From positions 37,679 through 101,678 of the forward strand of contig NZ_LR733827.1 in assembly GCF_902506535.1 (NCBI RefSeq): a DNA stretch of 64,000 bases, in the 5' to 3' direction. The stretch's first letter is position 1. Each line of letters begins with the position of its first letter. The notes beneath the pieces were generated by a model that worked only from the letters and a program-made list of their open reading frames with translations, was not told the origin of the DNA and did not search any database. The stretch comes from Pseudomonas sp. 8Z (GTDB lineage: Bacteria > Pseudomonadota > Gammaproteobacteria > Pseudomonadales > Pseudomonadaceae). This document shows positions 36,616 to 45,682 of the stretch, in pieces. The position numbers were made by a program, and so were the translations under genes.

Positions 36616-38070
36616 TCAGCGCCAGAGCCCCTGGTCCTGGGTCTGATCCAGCTCGCTCTCGGCGATCAGCTCGGTGATGCTCGTGCCGATCTGGCGGATG
36701 GCCGCCTCAAGCTCCGCGCTGTATGGCTCGGCGTAGTTCAGGCGGATGCAGTTGCGGTACTTGCCTGCGGCGGAAAAGATGCTGCCAGGCGCCACCCGCA
36801 GTTTGTATTCGGCCAGGCGCCGGTTCAGGCGCAGGCTGTCGAAGCCTTGCGGCATTTCCACCCAGAGCATGAAACCGCCTTGCGGCTGGCTGACGCGCGT
36901 GCCCGGCGGGAAGTAGCGGCTGACCCAGTCGGTCATCTGTTGGCGGCTACGGGCGTAGAGCTTGCGCATTTGCCGCAGGTGCGGCTGGTAGAACCCCTCG
37001 CGCAGGAACTCGGCAATGGCTAGCTGGGGCAGTTGAGCGCTCTGTCCGGTGCCCATGTACTTCATGTGCAGCACTTGCTGCAGGTAGCGCCCTGGCGCGA
37101 TCCAGCCGATGCGCAGGCCCGGCGCCAGCGTCTTGGAGAAGGAGTTGCACAGCAGCACGCGGCCGTCCTCGTCGAATGACTTGATGCTGCGTGGGCGCGG
37201 GTAGTGGTAGGCCAGGTCGCCGTAGATATCGTCCTCGATGATTGCCACATCGAAGCGCTGCGCCAGCGCCAACAAGGCGCGCTTATTGGCCTCGGGCATG
37301 ATGTAGCCGAGCGGGTTGTTGCAACTGGGGGTGAGCTGAATAGCCTTGATCGGCCACTGCTCCAACGCCATCTCCAGGGCCTCCAGGCTGATCCCGGTGA
37401 GCGGGTCGGTGGGCAGTTCCAGCGCCTTGAGGCCAAAGCCCTTGAGCACCTGCATGACGCCGTGGAAGCTCGGCGAATCCACCGCAACGATATCGCCGGG
37501 CTGGCAGATTGCACGCAGCGCCGTCGACAGCGCTTCGTGACAACCAGTGGTGATGACGATGTCTTCGGCGGCCAACTGGCAGCCGGAGTCCAGTGCCAGG
37601 CGGGCGATTTCCTGGCGCAGGGTGATCTCGCCCTCCACCGCGCCGTAACTCAGCTCGCGCAGGCCTTGCCGCCTGCTCAGGCGAGACAGGCTGCGCAGCA
37701 GCGGCTTGAGCGTCGGCGAGCTGATGTCAGGAATGCCGCGGCTGAGTTGCAGGGTTTCGCCATAGACCGGCTCGCTGACCAGCTCCAGTACCTGCTCCCA
37801 CTGCGACACTTCCACCGGCCGCTGCGGCGCACGGCTGATCCGCGGCAGCTCCGGCTGCTGACGCCCGTGGGTGACGAAGTAGCCGGACTTGGGCCGTGGC
37901 GTGGCCAGGCCCTGATCCTCCAGTTGGCGATAGGCCTGCTGCACGGTGCTGAGGCTGACGCCGTGCTCCTGGCTGAGCGCGCGTACCGACGGCAGGCGTT
38001 CGCCTGGGCGGAACAGCCCCTGCTCGATACGCGCGGCCAGCTCTTCGGCGAGATTCAGGTAAAGCGTCAT
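36616..38070 (-). CDS. MocR-type (GntR/aminotransferase fusion) transcriptional regulator
   Basis: A 484-residue PLP-dependent regulator. The N-terminal GntR winged helix (about 1-75; LAARIEQGLFRPGERLPSVR then ALSQEHGVSLSTVQQAYRQL) is joined to a class-I aminotransferase fold (about 100-470). The PLP lysine lies in CNSFSKTLAPGLRIGWI and the cofactor Asp in IIEDDIYGDLAYH. The start is ATG 38070, with GAGG upstream; the longer reading runs antisense through the DUF1127 gene. Its divergent neighbour is a DUF1127 gene. The target may be the kauB/MFS side or its own divergent gene. Confidence 0.92.
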   Translation of the reverse strand: MTLYLNLAEELAARIEQGLFRPGERLPSVRALSQEHGVSLSTVQQAYRQLEDQGLATPRPKSGYFVTHGRQQPELPRISRAPQRPVEVSQWEQVLELVSEPVYGETLQLSRGIPDISSPTLKPLLRSLSRLSRRQGLRELSYGAVEGEITLRQEIARLALDSGCQLAAEDIVITTGCHEALSTALRAICQPGDIVAVDSPSFHGVMQVLKGFGLKALELPTDPLTGISLEALEMALEQWPIKAIQLTPSCNNPLGYIMPEANKRALLALAQRFDVAIIEDDIYGDLAYHYPRPRSIKSFDEDGRVLLCNSFSKTLAPGLRIGWIAPGRYLQQVLHMKYMGTGQSAQLPQLAIAEFLREGFYQPHLRQMRKLYARSRQQMTDWVSRYFPPGTRVSQPQGGFMLWVEMPQGFDSLRLNRRLAEYKLRVAPGSIFSAAGKYRNCIRLNYAEPYSAELEAAIRQIGTSITELIAESELDQTQDQGLWR

Positions 38071-38238
38071 GGAATGCCTCGATAGACGGGGTGCGACCAG
38101 TACAGATTGCGCTAAGAGTGACGATTCAGATGGAAATAAGCGCTTTCTGTATGGAGTTAATAGAGATTTTTTGAATCTGTCATGGTTTTTCTCGCGGGTG
38201 CATTCTGGTTTCCCATGAGCGCACCAGGAGGAAAAATC

Positions 38239-38472
38239 ATGCGCGGGATCGACGAGGTAGGCAGAGGCGCGGGCGGTATCGCCCTTGAACCGCAATCGCA
38301 GAGCGGCGTTGCACCCGCCCGCATTGCTCGTGACTGGTCGACCTTCTGGCGCCGCCTGCGCACCCGTCGCCCTCTGCTGAATATGAGCGACGAAGACTTG
38401 GCCGATGTCGGCCTGACCCGCGCACAAGCCGAGCGCGAGGCGCGCATGCCGTTCTGGAAAATGCTTCCTTAG
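38239..38472 (+). CDS. DUF1127 small protein
   Basis: A 77-residue protein with a C-terminal DUF1127 domain (about 30-77): WSTFWRRLRTRRPLLNMSD followed by EDLADVGLTRAQAEREA. AGGAGG lies about 8 bases before the ATG, a strong ribosome site. DUF1127 proteins are small Arg-rich factors, and in other proteobacteria some affect RNA turnover or phosphate and stress responses. It is divergent from the MocR regulator, whose control it may be under. Confidence 0.82.
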   Translation: MRGIDEVGRGAGGIALEPQSQSGVAPARIARDWSTFWRRLRTRRPLLNMSDEDLADVGLTRAQAEREARMPFWKMLP

Positions 38473-38610
38473 TGCTGATGAGTGAGCGGCGCTGCTGCCG
38501 ATCCTTAGGCTGGGTTAGCAGCGCTGAGCACCGCTCTGGCAGACCACGCACAGGCTGGTGCGCGCGTAACCCACCAGTCGGCCTGTCAGGCGGTGTCGCC
38601 AAGCCCCCGC

Positions 38611-39912
38611 TTACAACACTTCCTTCAGCCGATGCCAGAGCATGCCCAGCGCCAGCAGCGGTGAGCGCAGATGCTTGCCGCCAGGGAAGGTCATGTGCGG
38701 CACCTTGGCGAACAGCTCGAAACCGCCGCCGACCTGGCCTGCGATGGCTTCGCCGAGCAGCTTGCCTGCCAGGTGCGTGGCGTTCACACCATGGCCCGAG
38801 TAAGCCTGGGCGTAGAACACGTTGGGCTGATCCTGAAGTCGACCGATCTGCGGCAGGCGGTTGGCGCCAATGCCGATCATCCCGCCCCACTGGTAGTCGA
38901 TGCGGGCGTTGGCCAGTTGTGGGAACACCTTGAGCATCTTGGGCTGCATATAGGCCGCGATGTCTGCTGGGTCGCGCCCGGAGTAATGACAGGCACCGCC
39001 GAACAGCAGGCGACGGTCGGCGGAGAGGCGGTAGTAATCCACCGTCACGCGTTGGTCGCACAGCGCCATGTTCTGCGGAATCAGTTGCCGCGCCTGCTCT
39101 TCAGGCAGCGGCTCGGTGGCGATGATGTAGCTGCCAGCCGGTAGCACTTTGCCGCCCAGTTGCGGGTTCAGCCCGTTGAGGTAGGCATTGCAGGCCAGCA
39201 CCAGCGTAGTGGCGCGCACCTGTCCGCTTGCCGTGTGCACGCGCACTTCGCTGCCGTAATCGATACGGGTGACGACCGAGTCCTCGAACAGTTGCACGCC
39301 CAGCGACTGCGCCGCCGCCGCCTCACCGAGCGCCAGGTTGAGCGGGTGTAGGTGCCCGGAGCCGCTGTCGATCATAGCGCCGTGGTAATTGTCGGAGCCG
39401 ACCACCTCGTGCACGCGCTCCTTGGGGATCAGGCGCAGTTCGTGGCGGTAGCCGAGGCTTTCCAACTCGGCCTTGTCGGCGGCGAAGTCATCGAGATGGG
39501 CGGGCTTGTTGGCCAGGTCGCAGTAGCCCCAGGTCAGGTCGCAGTCGATCTGGAACTGCGCCACGCGCGCACGGACGATCTCCACCGCTTCCAGGCCCAT
39601 CAGCTTGAACTGGCGCACGCCTTCTGTGCCGACCACCGATTCGAATTGCTCGACGCCATGGCCGACACCGCGAATCAGTTGCCCGCCGTTGCGCCCGCTG
39701 GCGCCCCAGCCGATTTTATTGGCCTCCAGCAGGGCCACGCTGAGCCCCTTCTGCGCCAGTTCGATGGCCGTGTTCAAGCCGCTGAAGCCGCCACCGACCA
39801 CGCACACATCGACCTTCACCTCGTCTTGTAACGACGGGTAGGCCAACTGGCGATTGACGCTGGCGGCATAGTAGGACGCGGCATGCTGAGGCGGGCGAAC
39901 GCGGGCGTTCAT
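38611..39912 (-). CDS. Gamma-glutamylputrescine oxidase-type FAD oxidoreductase (PauB/PuuB family), first
   Basis: A DAO-family flavoprotein of 433 residues that would oxidise gamma-glutamyl-putrescine or a related polyamine adduct to the aldehyde used by KauB. The FAD dinucleotide-binding motif is VDVCVVGGGFSGLNTAIELA (about 34-53) and the second is KIGWGASGRNGGQLIRG (about 66-82). The C-terminal AQAYSGHGVNATHLAGKLLG is typical. Its position beside dadR matches the pauB4 locus of P. aeruginosa as I recall it. An element like that upstream of kauB lies just before its start. Confidence 0.87.
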   Translation of the reverse strand: MNARVRPPQHAASYYAASVNRQLAYPSLQDEVKVDVCVVGGGFSGLNTAIELAQKGLSVALLEANKIGWGASGRNGGQLIRGVGHGVEQFESVVGTEGVRQFKLMGLEAVEIVRARVAQFQIDCDLTWGYCDLANKPAHLDDFAADKAELESLGYRHELRLIPKERVHEVVGSDNYHGAMIDSGSGHLHPLNLALGEAAAAQSLGVQLFEDSVVTRIDYGSEVRVHTASGQVRATTLVLACNAYLNGLNPQLGGKVLPAGSYIIATEPLPEEQARQLIPQNMALCDQRVTVDYYRLSADRRLLFGGACHYSGRDPADIAAYMQPKMLKVFPQLANARIDYQWGGMIGIGANRLPQIGRLQDQPNVFYAQAYSGHGVNATHLAGKLLGEAIAGQVGGGFELFAKVPHMTFPGGKHLRSPLLALGMLWHRLKEVL

Positions 39913-39931
39913 GTGCGAAATCCTGAATTGG

Positions 39932-39948
39932 TGTGTGGAAAATTCAAC
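39932..39948. promoter_or_regulatory. Candidate PauR/PuuR-type operator upstream of the first pauB-type gene
   Basis: TGTGTGGAAAATTCAAC on the plus strand lies 20-36 bases before the start of the minus-strand oxidase gene. It matches 33617-33633 at 15 of 17 positions. Such a position would block transcription or initiation when bound. Confidence 0.5.
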
Positions 39949-40029
39949 GCAGAATAAGCGCGCAATCCTTCTCGCGCCAAGAGATAGGCGGAAAAAAGCA
40001 GGCTGCCTCCGCTCATGGTGCCGTGGTCT

Positions 40030-40092
40030 GTCGCCGCTGAAGCGCTTCCCACAGGGCGTGCTGGGCTTTGTGGGAGGGGCTTTAGCCGCGAC
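40030..40092. repeat. Paired REP element (BIME)
   Basis: Two facing units, GTCGCCGCTGAAGCGCTTCCCAC (40030-40052 as a whole) and GTGGGAGGGGCTTTAGCCGC (from 40070 to 40092 with the next AC), form a hairpin. This is the usual Pseudomonas REP consensus, also present at 47069-47140. Confidence 0.8.
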
Positions 40093-40155
40093 TTGAGGTG
40101 TCTGAGCGAATGGCCTGGCAGTAAACTGGCCGCCATCACTTCAGGATGCCCAGCC

Positions 40156-40509
40156 ATGAGTTGCACCGACCGCAAGATCGACCACCTGCGCCTGCAGATT
40201 CCGCGCTTCGATTGCGTGCCGGGTTGTCACGACTGCTGTGGGCCGGTCACCGCCTCGTCCGAAGAGCTGGCGCGCCTGCCGGTGAAAAGTGACGCCGAAC
40301 ACGACGCGGCGCTGGCCGAATACAACTGTGTGCATCTGGGGCCCAATGGCTGCGAGGTGTATGACCAGCGCCCGCTGATCTGCCGTCTGTTTGGCACCAC
40401 GCCGAATCTGCCATGCCCCCATGGGCGCAGGCCGGAGCAACCCATCGAGCCGGCGGTGGAGCGCCAGGTGCATCGCCTGATCGCCACGACGCGGCAGCGG
40501 TTGGTGTAG
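40156..40509 (+). CDS. YkgJ-family cysteine cluster protein
   Basis: A 117-residue protein with the CxxxCxxCC cluster CVPGCHDCCGPV (about 22-33) and later cysteines in YNCVHLGPNGCEVYDQRPLICRL (within 56-80), a pattern thought to bind zinc or an iron-sulfur centre. The start is the ATG at 40156 (MSCTDRKIDHLRL). It converges on dadR with a 19-base gap and follows a REP pair. Function unknown. Confidence 0.8.
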   Translation: MSCTDRKIDHLRLQIPRFDCVPGCHDCCGPVTASSEELARLPVKSDAEHDAALAEYNCVHLGPNGCEVYDQRPLICRLFGTTPNLPCPHGRRPEQPIEPAVERQVHRLIATTRQRLV

Positions 40510-40528
40510 GACGCGCACGGCATGCGCC

Positions 40529-41017
40529 TCACTCCGGCACCGGCAGGGCCAGCGATTCCTTCACCTCTTCCATGACGATATAGCTCTTCGACTCGCGCAC
40601 ATGCGGCAGCTTGAGCAGGATGTCGCCGAGCAGCTTGCGGTAGCTGGCCATCTCGTTGATGCGCGCTTTGACCAGATAGTCGAAGTCACCGGACACCAGG
40701 TGGCACTCCAGCACGTGCGGCAGCTTGAGCACGGCGCGGCGGAATTCCTCGAAGGTGTCGCCGGACTTGTAGTCCAGGCTGATCTCGACGAACACCAGCA
40801 GGCTGGCCTTGAGGTTCTGCGGGTTGAGGCGGGCGTGGTAGCCCATGATGATGCCTTCGCGCTCCAGGCGGCGTACGCGTTCGGTACAGGGCGTGGTCGA
40901 CAGCCCCACGCGCTCGCCCAGTTCGGTGAAACTGATGCGCCCATCCTCCTGCAGGATACGGAGGATGTTGCGGTCGATCTTGTCCAGTTCACGACGGCTT
41001 TGATGCTGGGTTCTCAT
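40529..41017 (-). CDS. dadR: Lrp/AsnC-family regulator DadR
   Basis: An Lrp-type regulator of 162 residues that activates dadA-dadX in response to alanine. The helix-turn-helix covers about 13-60 (LDKIDRNILRILQEDGRISF then TELGERVGLSTTPCTERVRR), and the RAM ligand domain about 70-150. The ATG at 41017 is the family start; the very long upstream open frame is antisense to dadA. It is divergent from dadA across 156 bases, which must hold the control sites. Confidence 0.93.
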   Translation of the reverse strand: MRTQHQSRRELDKIDRNILRILQEDGRISFTELGERVGLSTTPCTERVRRLEREGIIMGYHARLNPQNLKASLLVFVEISLDYKSGDTFEEFRRAVLKLPHVLECHLVSGDFDYLVKARINEMASYRKLLGDILLKLPHVRESKSYIVMEEVKESLALPVPE

Positions 41018-41173
41018 GGGGAATCCGCCTCTGTAAAACGGCTTTTTGCCGAGAATTCTCGCCAAATATAACCGTGCATATGGTGAAAAGCACTGCATGG
41101 CTCTTTCTATACTGCGCCCATCTACAACAGTGGCCTGTAACGCACGCGCCATAGGCGCGGCGGGGAGAAAAAC

Positions 41174-42472
41174 ATGCGTGTTCTGGTTCTCGGCAGCGGT
41201 GTGATTGGTACCGCCAGTGCTTACTACCTCGCCCGTCAGGGCTTCGAGGTGGTGGTGGTCGACCGCCAGGATGGCCCGGCTTTGGAAACCAGTTTTGCCA
41301 ACGCTGGCCAGGTTTCTCCCGGCTACGCTTCGCCCTGGGCTGCCCCTGGCGTGCCGCTCAAAGCCATTAAATGGTTGCTGCAAAAGCACGCGCCCCTGGC
41401 GATCAAGGCCACTGGCGATGTTGACCAGTACCTGTGGATGGCGCAGATGCTGCGCAACTGCACCGCCAGCCGCTATGCGATCAACAAGGAGCGTATGGTG
41501 CGCCTGTCCGAGTACAGCCGCGACTGCCTTGATGAGCTGCGCGCCGAGACCGGCATCGGTTATGAAGGCCGTCAGCTTGGCACCACTCAACTGTTCCGCA
41601 CCCAGGCCCAGGTCGATGCCGCCGCCAAGGACATCGCTGTGCTGGAAGCCTCCGGCGTGCCGTTCGAGCTGCTTGACCGCGATGCCATCGCCCGCGTTGA
41701 ACCGGCCCTGGCTGGCGTCAAACACAAGCTGGCCGGTGCCCTGCGCTTGCCCAACGATCAGACTGGCGACTGCCAGATGTTCACCACCAAACTGGCGGAC
41801 ATGGCCAAGGCGCTCGGCGTCGAATTCCGTTTCGGCCAGAACATCCAGCGCCTGGACGCCGTGGGCGACCGCATTAACGGTGTATGGGTCGACGGCAAGC
41901 TGGAAACTGCCGACCGTTATGTGCTCGCCCTCGGCAGCTACAGCCCGCAACTGCTAAAGCCGCTGGGTGTTCGTGCGCCGGTTTACCCGCTCAAGGGTTA
42001 TTCGCTGACCGTGCCGATCGTCAACGCCGAGATGGCGCCTAAGTCGACCATTCTCGACGAGACCTACAAGGTCGCCATTACCCGTTTCGACAACCGCATC
42101 CGTGTCGGCGGCATGGCCGAGATTGCCGGCTTCGACCTGTCGCTCAATCCGCGTCGCCGCGAAACCCTGGAGATGATCACCGCTGACCTGTATCCCGAGG
42201 GTGGTGACCTGCAACGCGCCGACTTCTGGACGGGCCTGCGCCCGGCCACGCCCGATGGCACCCCGATCGTCGGCGCCACCGCCTACCGCAACCTGTTCCT
42301 CAACACCGGCCACGGCACCCTGGGTTGGACCATGGCCTGCGGTTCCGGTCGTCTGCTCGCCGACCTGATGGCCAACAAGCGTCCGCAGATCAGCGCCGAC
42401 GGCCTGGATATCTCGCGCTACTCGCGCAATATCCGTGAGGCGCATGGCGCGCCGCAGCCGCTGCGTACCTGA
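41174..42472 (+). CDS. dadA: D-amino acid dehydrogenase small subunit
   Basis: A membrane-associated FAD enzyme of 432 residues that deaminates D-alanine and other D-amino acids to keto acids, passing electrons to the respiratory chain. The N-terminal FAD motif is [20 protein letters not shown] (about 3-22), followed by [20 protein letters not shown]. The C-terminal [17 protein letters not shown] and [15 protein letters not shown] are standard. GGAG precedes the ATG by about 7 bases. With DadX racemase downstream it allows use of L-alanine through D-alanine. Confidence 0.96.
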   Translation: MRVLVLGSGVIGTASAYYLARQGFEVVVVDRQDGPALETSFANAGQVSPGYASPWAAPGVPLKAIKWLLQKHAPLAIKATGDVDQYLWMAQMLRNCTASRYAINKERMVRLSEYSRDCLDELRAETGIGYEGRQLGTTQLFRTQAQVDAAAKDIAVLEASGVPFELLDRDAIARVEPALAGVKHKLAGALRLPNDQTGDCQMFTTKLADMAKALGVEFRFGQNIQRLDAVGDRINGVWVDGKLETADRYVLALGSYSPQLLKPLGVRAPVYPLKGYSLTVPIVNAEMAPKSTILDETYKVAITRFDNRIRVGGMAEIAGFDLSLNPRRRETLEMITADLYPEGGDLQRADFWTGLRPATPDGTPIVGATAYRNLFLNTGHGTLGWTMACGSGRLLADLMANKRPQISADGLDISRYSRNIREAHGAPQPLRT

Positions 42473-42511
42473 TAGGCTGCGCCATCCCGTCATTCAAGGA
42501 GTTTTACCCCC

Positions 42512-42859
42512 ATGTCGATTCAGCGCCTGCATGTGGCCAAACGCTACAGCGAAGTGGTGATCCACAACGGCACGATTTACCTCGCTGGCCAGTTGGCCGA
42601 CGACTTCGACGGTGACATCCGCGAGCAGACCCGCCAGACCCTGGCCAACATCGACAAGATGCTGGCCGAGGGTGGTAGCGACAAGAGCAAGATCCTCTCG
42701 CTGACCATCTTCATCAAGGACATGGCCGACTACGACGGCCTCAATGCCGAGTACGACGCCTGGGTTGCCGATGGCCATGCGCCGGCCCGCGCCTGCGTCG
42801 AGGCGAAGATGTACAAGCCCGAAGTGCTGGTGGAAATGTGTGTGGTGGCTGCTGTCTAA
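42512..42859 (+). CDS. RidA-family enamine/imine deaminase
   Basis: A RidA/YjgF-type protein of 115 residues that hydrolyses reactive enamine/imine intermediates from amino-acid oxidation. The active-site region is ARACVEAKMYKPEVLVEMCV (about 92-111) with its conserved Arg and Glu. AAGGAG precedes the ATG by about 9 bases. Between dadA and dadX it probably clears imines released by DadA. Confidence 0.9.
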   Translation: MSIQRLHVAKRYSEVVIHNGTIYLAGQLADDFDGDIREQTRQTLANIDKMLAEGGSDKSKILSLTIFIKDMADYDGLNAEYDAWVADGHAPARACVEAKMYKPEVLVEMCVVAAV

Positions 42860-42890
42860 GGCGCCACCGGTAGACCTTGCAAGCGTTTAC

Positions 42891-42916
42891 GCCCGGCATT
42901 TTGGCCGGGCTTTTTA
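42891..42916 (+). terminator. Terminator after the ridA-type gene
   Basis: The stem GCCCGGC / GCCGGGC with loop ATTTTG is followed by TTTTTA. It lies inside the dad cluster, so dadX may have its own promoter or depend on read-through. Confidence 0.85.
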
Positions 42917-42930
42917 CATCGCGAACCATT

Positions 42931-42947
42931 CCCGGATTGCATCCGGG
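42931..42947. repeat. Short dyad CCCGGATTGCATCCGGG
   Basis: A perfect 7-bp inverted repeat around TGC, of a type often scattered in Pseudomonas spacers, 37 bases before dadX. Confidence 0.5.
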
Positions 42948-42983
42948 CTACGAAACCAGCGAAGCAGTGAGAGATAGCGAACC

Positions 42984-44057
42984 ATGCGTCCGGCCCGTGC
43001 CCTGATCGACCTCAATGCCCTGCGTCACAACTACCAACTGGCCCGCGAGTTGAGCGGCGCGCGTGCCCTGGCGGTGGTCAAGGCCGATGCCTATGGGCAT
43101 GGTGCGGTACGCTGTGCGCAGGCACTGGAGGCTGAGGCCGATGGTTTCGCCGTGGCCTGTATCGAAGAGGCGCTGGTGCTGCGCGAGGCGGGGATTCGCG
43201 CGCCGATCCTGCTGCTCGAAGGCTTCTTCGAGGCCGACGAGCTGGCGCTGATCGATCAGCATGACCTGTGGTGCGTGGTGCATGCCCAGTGGCAGATTGA
43301 GGCCATCGAACAGGCTCCGCTCGGCAAGCCGCTCAACCTCTGGCTCAAGCTGGATTCCGGCATGCACCGCGTTGGTCTGTACCCTGCCGAATACCAGGAT
43401 GCCTACCGTCGCCTGCTGGCCAGCGGCAAGGTCAGCAAGATCGTGCTGATGAGTCATTTCGCCCGCGCCGACGAGCTCGATTGCGCGCGCACCAGCGAGC
43501 AACTGACGGTGTTTCAGCAAGCGCGCGAAGGCCTGGCCGCCGAAGTCAGCCTGCGTAATTCCCCCGCGCTGCTGGGCTGGCCAGAGGTGCCTAGCGACTG
43601 GGTGCGCCCTGGCATCATGCTGTATGGCGCCACCCCATTCGAAGAGGCGCAGGAACAGGCCGCGCGCTTGCGTCCGGTGATGACTTTGGAGTCGAAGGTC
43701 ATCAGCGTGCGTGAACTGCCAGCCGGTGAACCGGTGGGCTATGGCGCGCGCTTTATCGCCGAGCGCCCGACCCGCGTTGGCGTGGTCGCCATGGGCTATG
43801 CCGACGGCTACCCACGGCATGCGCCAAGCGGTACGCCAGTTGCGGTGGATGGCCAACTGACGCACCTGATCGGGCGGGTGTCGATGGACATGCTTACCGT
43901 CGATCTCACCGATCTGCCGCAGGCGGGCCTGGGCAGCCGCGTCGAACTCTGGGGCAAGCAGGTGCTGGCCAGTGATGTGGCCACGGCAGCAGGCAGCATT
44001 CCCTACCAGCTCTTCTGCAACCTGCGTCGGGCGCCGCTGCACTATAGCGGCGGCTGA
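42984..44057 (+). CDS. dadX: Alanine racemase, catabolic
   Basis: A PLP racemase of 357 residues that interconverts L- and D-alanine. The PLP lysine is in [13 protein letters not shown] (Lys at about residue 33) and the second base, Tyr, in [17 protein letters not shown] (about 253). The [12 protein letters not shown] segment is typical. It is the catabolic partner of DadA, as the neighbourhood dadR-dadA-ridA-dadX shows. Confidence 0.95.
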   Translation: MRPARALIDLNALRHNYQLARELSGARALAVVKADAYGHGAVRCAQALEAEADGFAVACIEEALVLREAGIRAPILLLEGFFEADELALIDQHDLWCVVHAQWQIEAIEQAPLGKPLNLWLKLDSGMHRVGLYPAEYQDAYRRLLASGKVSKIVLMSHFARADELDCARTSEQLTVFQQAREGLAAEVSLRNSPALLGWPEVPSDWVRPGIMLYGATPFEEAQEQAARLRPVMTLESKVISVRELPAGEPVGYGARFIAERPTRVGVVAMGYADGYPRHAPSGTPVAVDGQLTHLIGRVSMDMLTVDLTDLPQAGLGSRVELWGKQVLASDVATAAGSIPYQLFCNLRRAPLHYSGG

Positions 44058-44162
44058 CCCCGCGCCTGTAGGAGAGTCTGCACGCCACTGTTGTAAATTC
44101 CGAACGCTATGCCATGATACGGACACTTTTCCGCATCCACCCCCTTAGGGAGGGCACCAGCA

Positions 44163-44711
44163 TTGGACGTCGGCGTTCGCCTGCAATCGATTCGTAAGCT
44201 CAAAGGTCTATCCCAGCGTGAACTCGCCAAGCGTGCGGGCGTCACCAACAGCACCATCTCGATGATCGAGAAGAACAGCGTCAGCCCCTCCATCAGCTCG
44301 CTGAAAAAGGTGCTCAGCGGTATCCCCATGTCTCTGGTGGAATTCTTCTCCCTCGATCTGGAGCAGGAGAATCAGATTCAGGTGGTTTACCGGGCCGCCG
44401 AGTTGACCGACATCTGCAGCGGCGCCATCACCATGAAGCTGATCGGCAAGGCTCATCCGAGCCGCGCCATTGCCTTTCTCGACGAAACCTACCCGGCGGG
44501 CTCCGACACCGGTGATGACATGTACGCCCACGAAGGTGAAGAGGCCGGCATGTTGGTCGAGGGTCGCCTGGAACTGACCGTGGGCAATGAAGTGTTCATC
44601 CTTGAGGCCGGCGACAGCTACTACTTCGAAAGCAGCAAACCACACCGTTTCCGCAATCCCTTCGATGTGCCCGCGCGACTGATCAGCGCAACCTCTCCGG
44701 CTAATTTTTGA
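44163..44711 (+). CDS. pauR: XRE-cupin regulator, PauR/PuuR type
   Basis: A regulator of 182 residues: an N-terminal XRE helix-turn-helix (about 5-60; RKLKGLSQRELAKRAGVTNS then TISMIEKN) and a C-terminal cupin (about 105-178; EEAGMLVEGRLELTVGNEVF then ILEAGDSYYFESSKPHRFRN). The start is TTG at 44163, decided by AGGGAGGG 8 bases upstream. The order dadX-regulator-cytochrome c5 matches the P. aeruginosa locus of PauR, the repressor of polyamine gamma-glutamylation genes. Its targets here would be kauB and the pauB-type genes. Confidence 0.85.
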   Translation: MDVGVRLQSIRKLKGLSQRELAKRAGVTNSTISMIEKNSVSPSISSLKKVLSGIPMSLVEFFSLDLEQENQIQVVYRAAELTDICSGAITMKLIGKAHPSRAIAFLDETYPAGSDTGDDMYAHEGEEAGMLVEGRLELTVGNEVFILEAGDSYYFESSKPHRFRNPFDVPARLISATSPANF

Positions 44712-44824
44712 TCAATAACCCTGCGGCAATATGGGTTGTTCCGAGTCGTGCGGCTAAAGGCTATACTGGCCGCCGCTCGCGAAACCGTGGCCGCGGGCGT
44801 GACTAGCCACGAAGAGGGTGTACC

Positions 44825-45247
44825 GTGAATCTGATGAAGAAAATGCTGGCAGCGCCTGCTGTCGTATTGGCCCTGTGGGCAGTGACTGCTCAGGCCACGA
44901 CCGATGACGCCATTGCCGAACGCCTCAAGCCTGTGGGCGAGGTGTGCGTGATGGGCCAGGAGTGCAAAGGCGTGGGAACTGTCGCCGCAACTGCTGGCGG
45001 TGGCGCGCGTACCCCGGACGACATCATTGCCAAGCACTGCAACGCCTGCCATGGCACCGGTGTGCTGGGTGCGCCGAAAATTGGCGACACCGCTGCCTGG
45101 AAAGAGCGCGCAGACCACCAGGGCGGCCTCGATGGCATCCTGGCCAAGGCCATTTCCGGCATCAACGCCATGCCGCCGAAAGGCACCTGCGCCGACTGCT
45201 CCGACGACGAGCTGCGCGCCGCGATCCAGAAAATGTCCGGTCTGTAA
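44825..45247 (+). CDS. Cytochrome c5-type periplasmic monohaem cytochrome
   Basis: A 140-residue exported cytochrome. A signal peptide ends near QATTDD. The haem site is CNACH (about residues 73-77) with the axial Met in INAMPPKGTCADCSDDEL; the second Cys pair (CADC) is typical of cytochrome c5. GTG at 44825 has GAGGG 6 bases upstream; an ATG three codons later is possible. It shuttles electrons in the respiratory chain. A terminator follows. Confidence 0.9.
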   Translation: MNLMKKMLAAPAVVLALWAVTAQATTDDAIAERLKPVGEVCVMGQECKGVGTVAATAGGGARTPDDIIAKHCNACHGTGVLGAPKIGDTAAWKERADHQGGLDGILAKAISGINAMPPKGTCADCSDDELRAAIQKMSGL

Positions 45248-45263
45248 GCCCAGCGCTTGCGAA

Positions 45264-45291
45264 AAGAGCCGTCTGCAAGGACGGCTTTTTT
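45264..45291 (+). terminator. Terminator of the cytochrome c5 gene
   Basis: The stem AGCCGTC / GACGGCT is followed by a T6 run. Confidence 0.87.
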
Positions 45292-45399
45292 GTGCCTGGC
45301 ATTCCACGCTATGAGGTGCGATTGTTTAGTCGGCCTTTATCCGAGTGTCTGTAAAACCCGATTTAACGCACGTCAAACCCTGTGCGACGCTGCCAAGCC

Positions 45400-45561
45400 A
45401 TGATCTCCCTGGCCTGCCAAGTCCATGTCACGCTCTACCGCGCCCCGGCGCGGCGGCGCTTGTTGGAGCGGCTTAACCCGCTGCTGACGATCATCCTCGC
45501 ATTCTGGGCGCTTTGGCACTGTCGCCATGCGCGCCCCCCGGACGCCGTGCCCGCCCGCTGA
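45400..45561 (+). CDS. Possible small membrane protein (53 codons)
   Basis: An open frame too short for standard calling begins at ATG 45400 (MISLACQVHVTLYRAPARRR). It has a basic N-terminal half and one hydrophobic segment, LNPLLTIILAFWALWHC. Third codon positions are about 85% G or C, as in real genes of this genome. No ribosome site is obvious and no family is recognised. It lies in the 380-bp gap before the pauA-type gene and could also be chance in GC-rich DNA. Confidence 0.25.
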   Translation: MISLACQVHVTLYRAPARRRLLERLNPLLTIILAFWALWHCRHARPPDAVPAR

Positions 45562-45682
45562 CTTTCGATGGCTGCGCCATGCCCGCAGCCACGCCTATCA
45601 CTTTGTCTGCCTGTGCAACCTGTTCGAGCATCGAACGGGCCGTGCGGACACCGAGCGCCCAACGGGCGCAAGCGAGCGCAAC

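Noticed and set aside
41018..41950. Upstream extension of the dadR frame
   Set aside because: It is antisense to dadA; the Lrp-type N-terminus begins at 41017.
45622..45636. GTTCGAGCATCGAAC dyad before the pauA-type gene as a PauR site
   Set aside because: It does not resemble the element shared by kauB and pauB; short dyads of this size are common.
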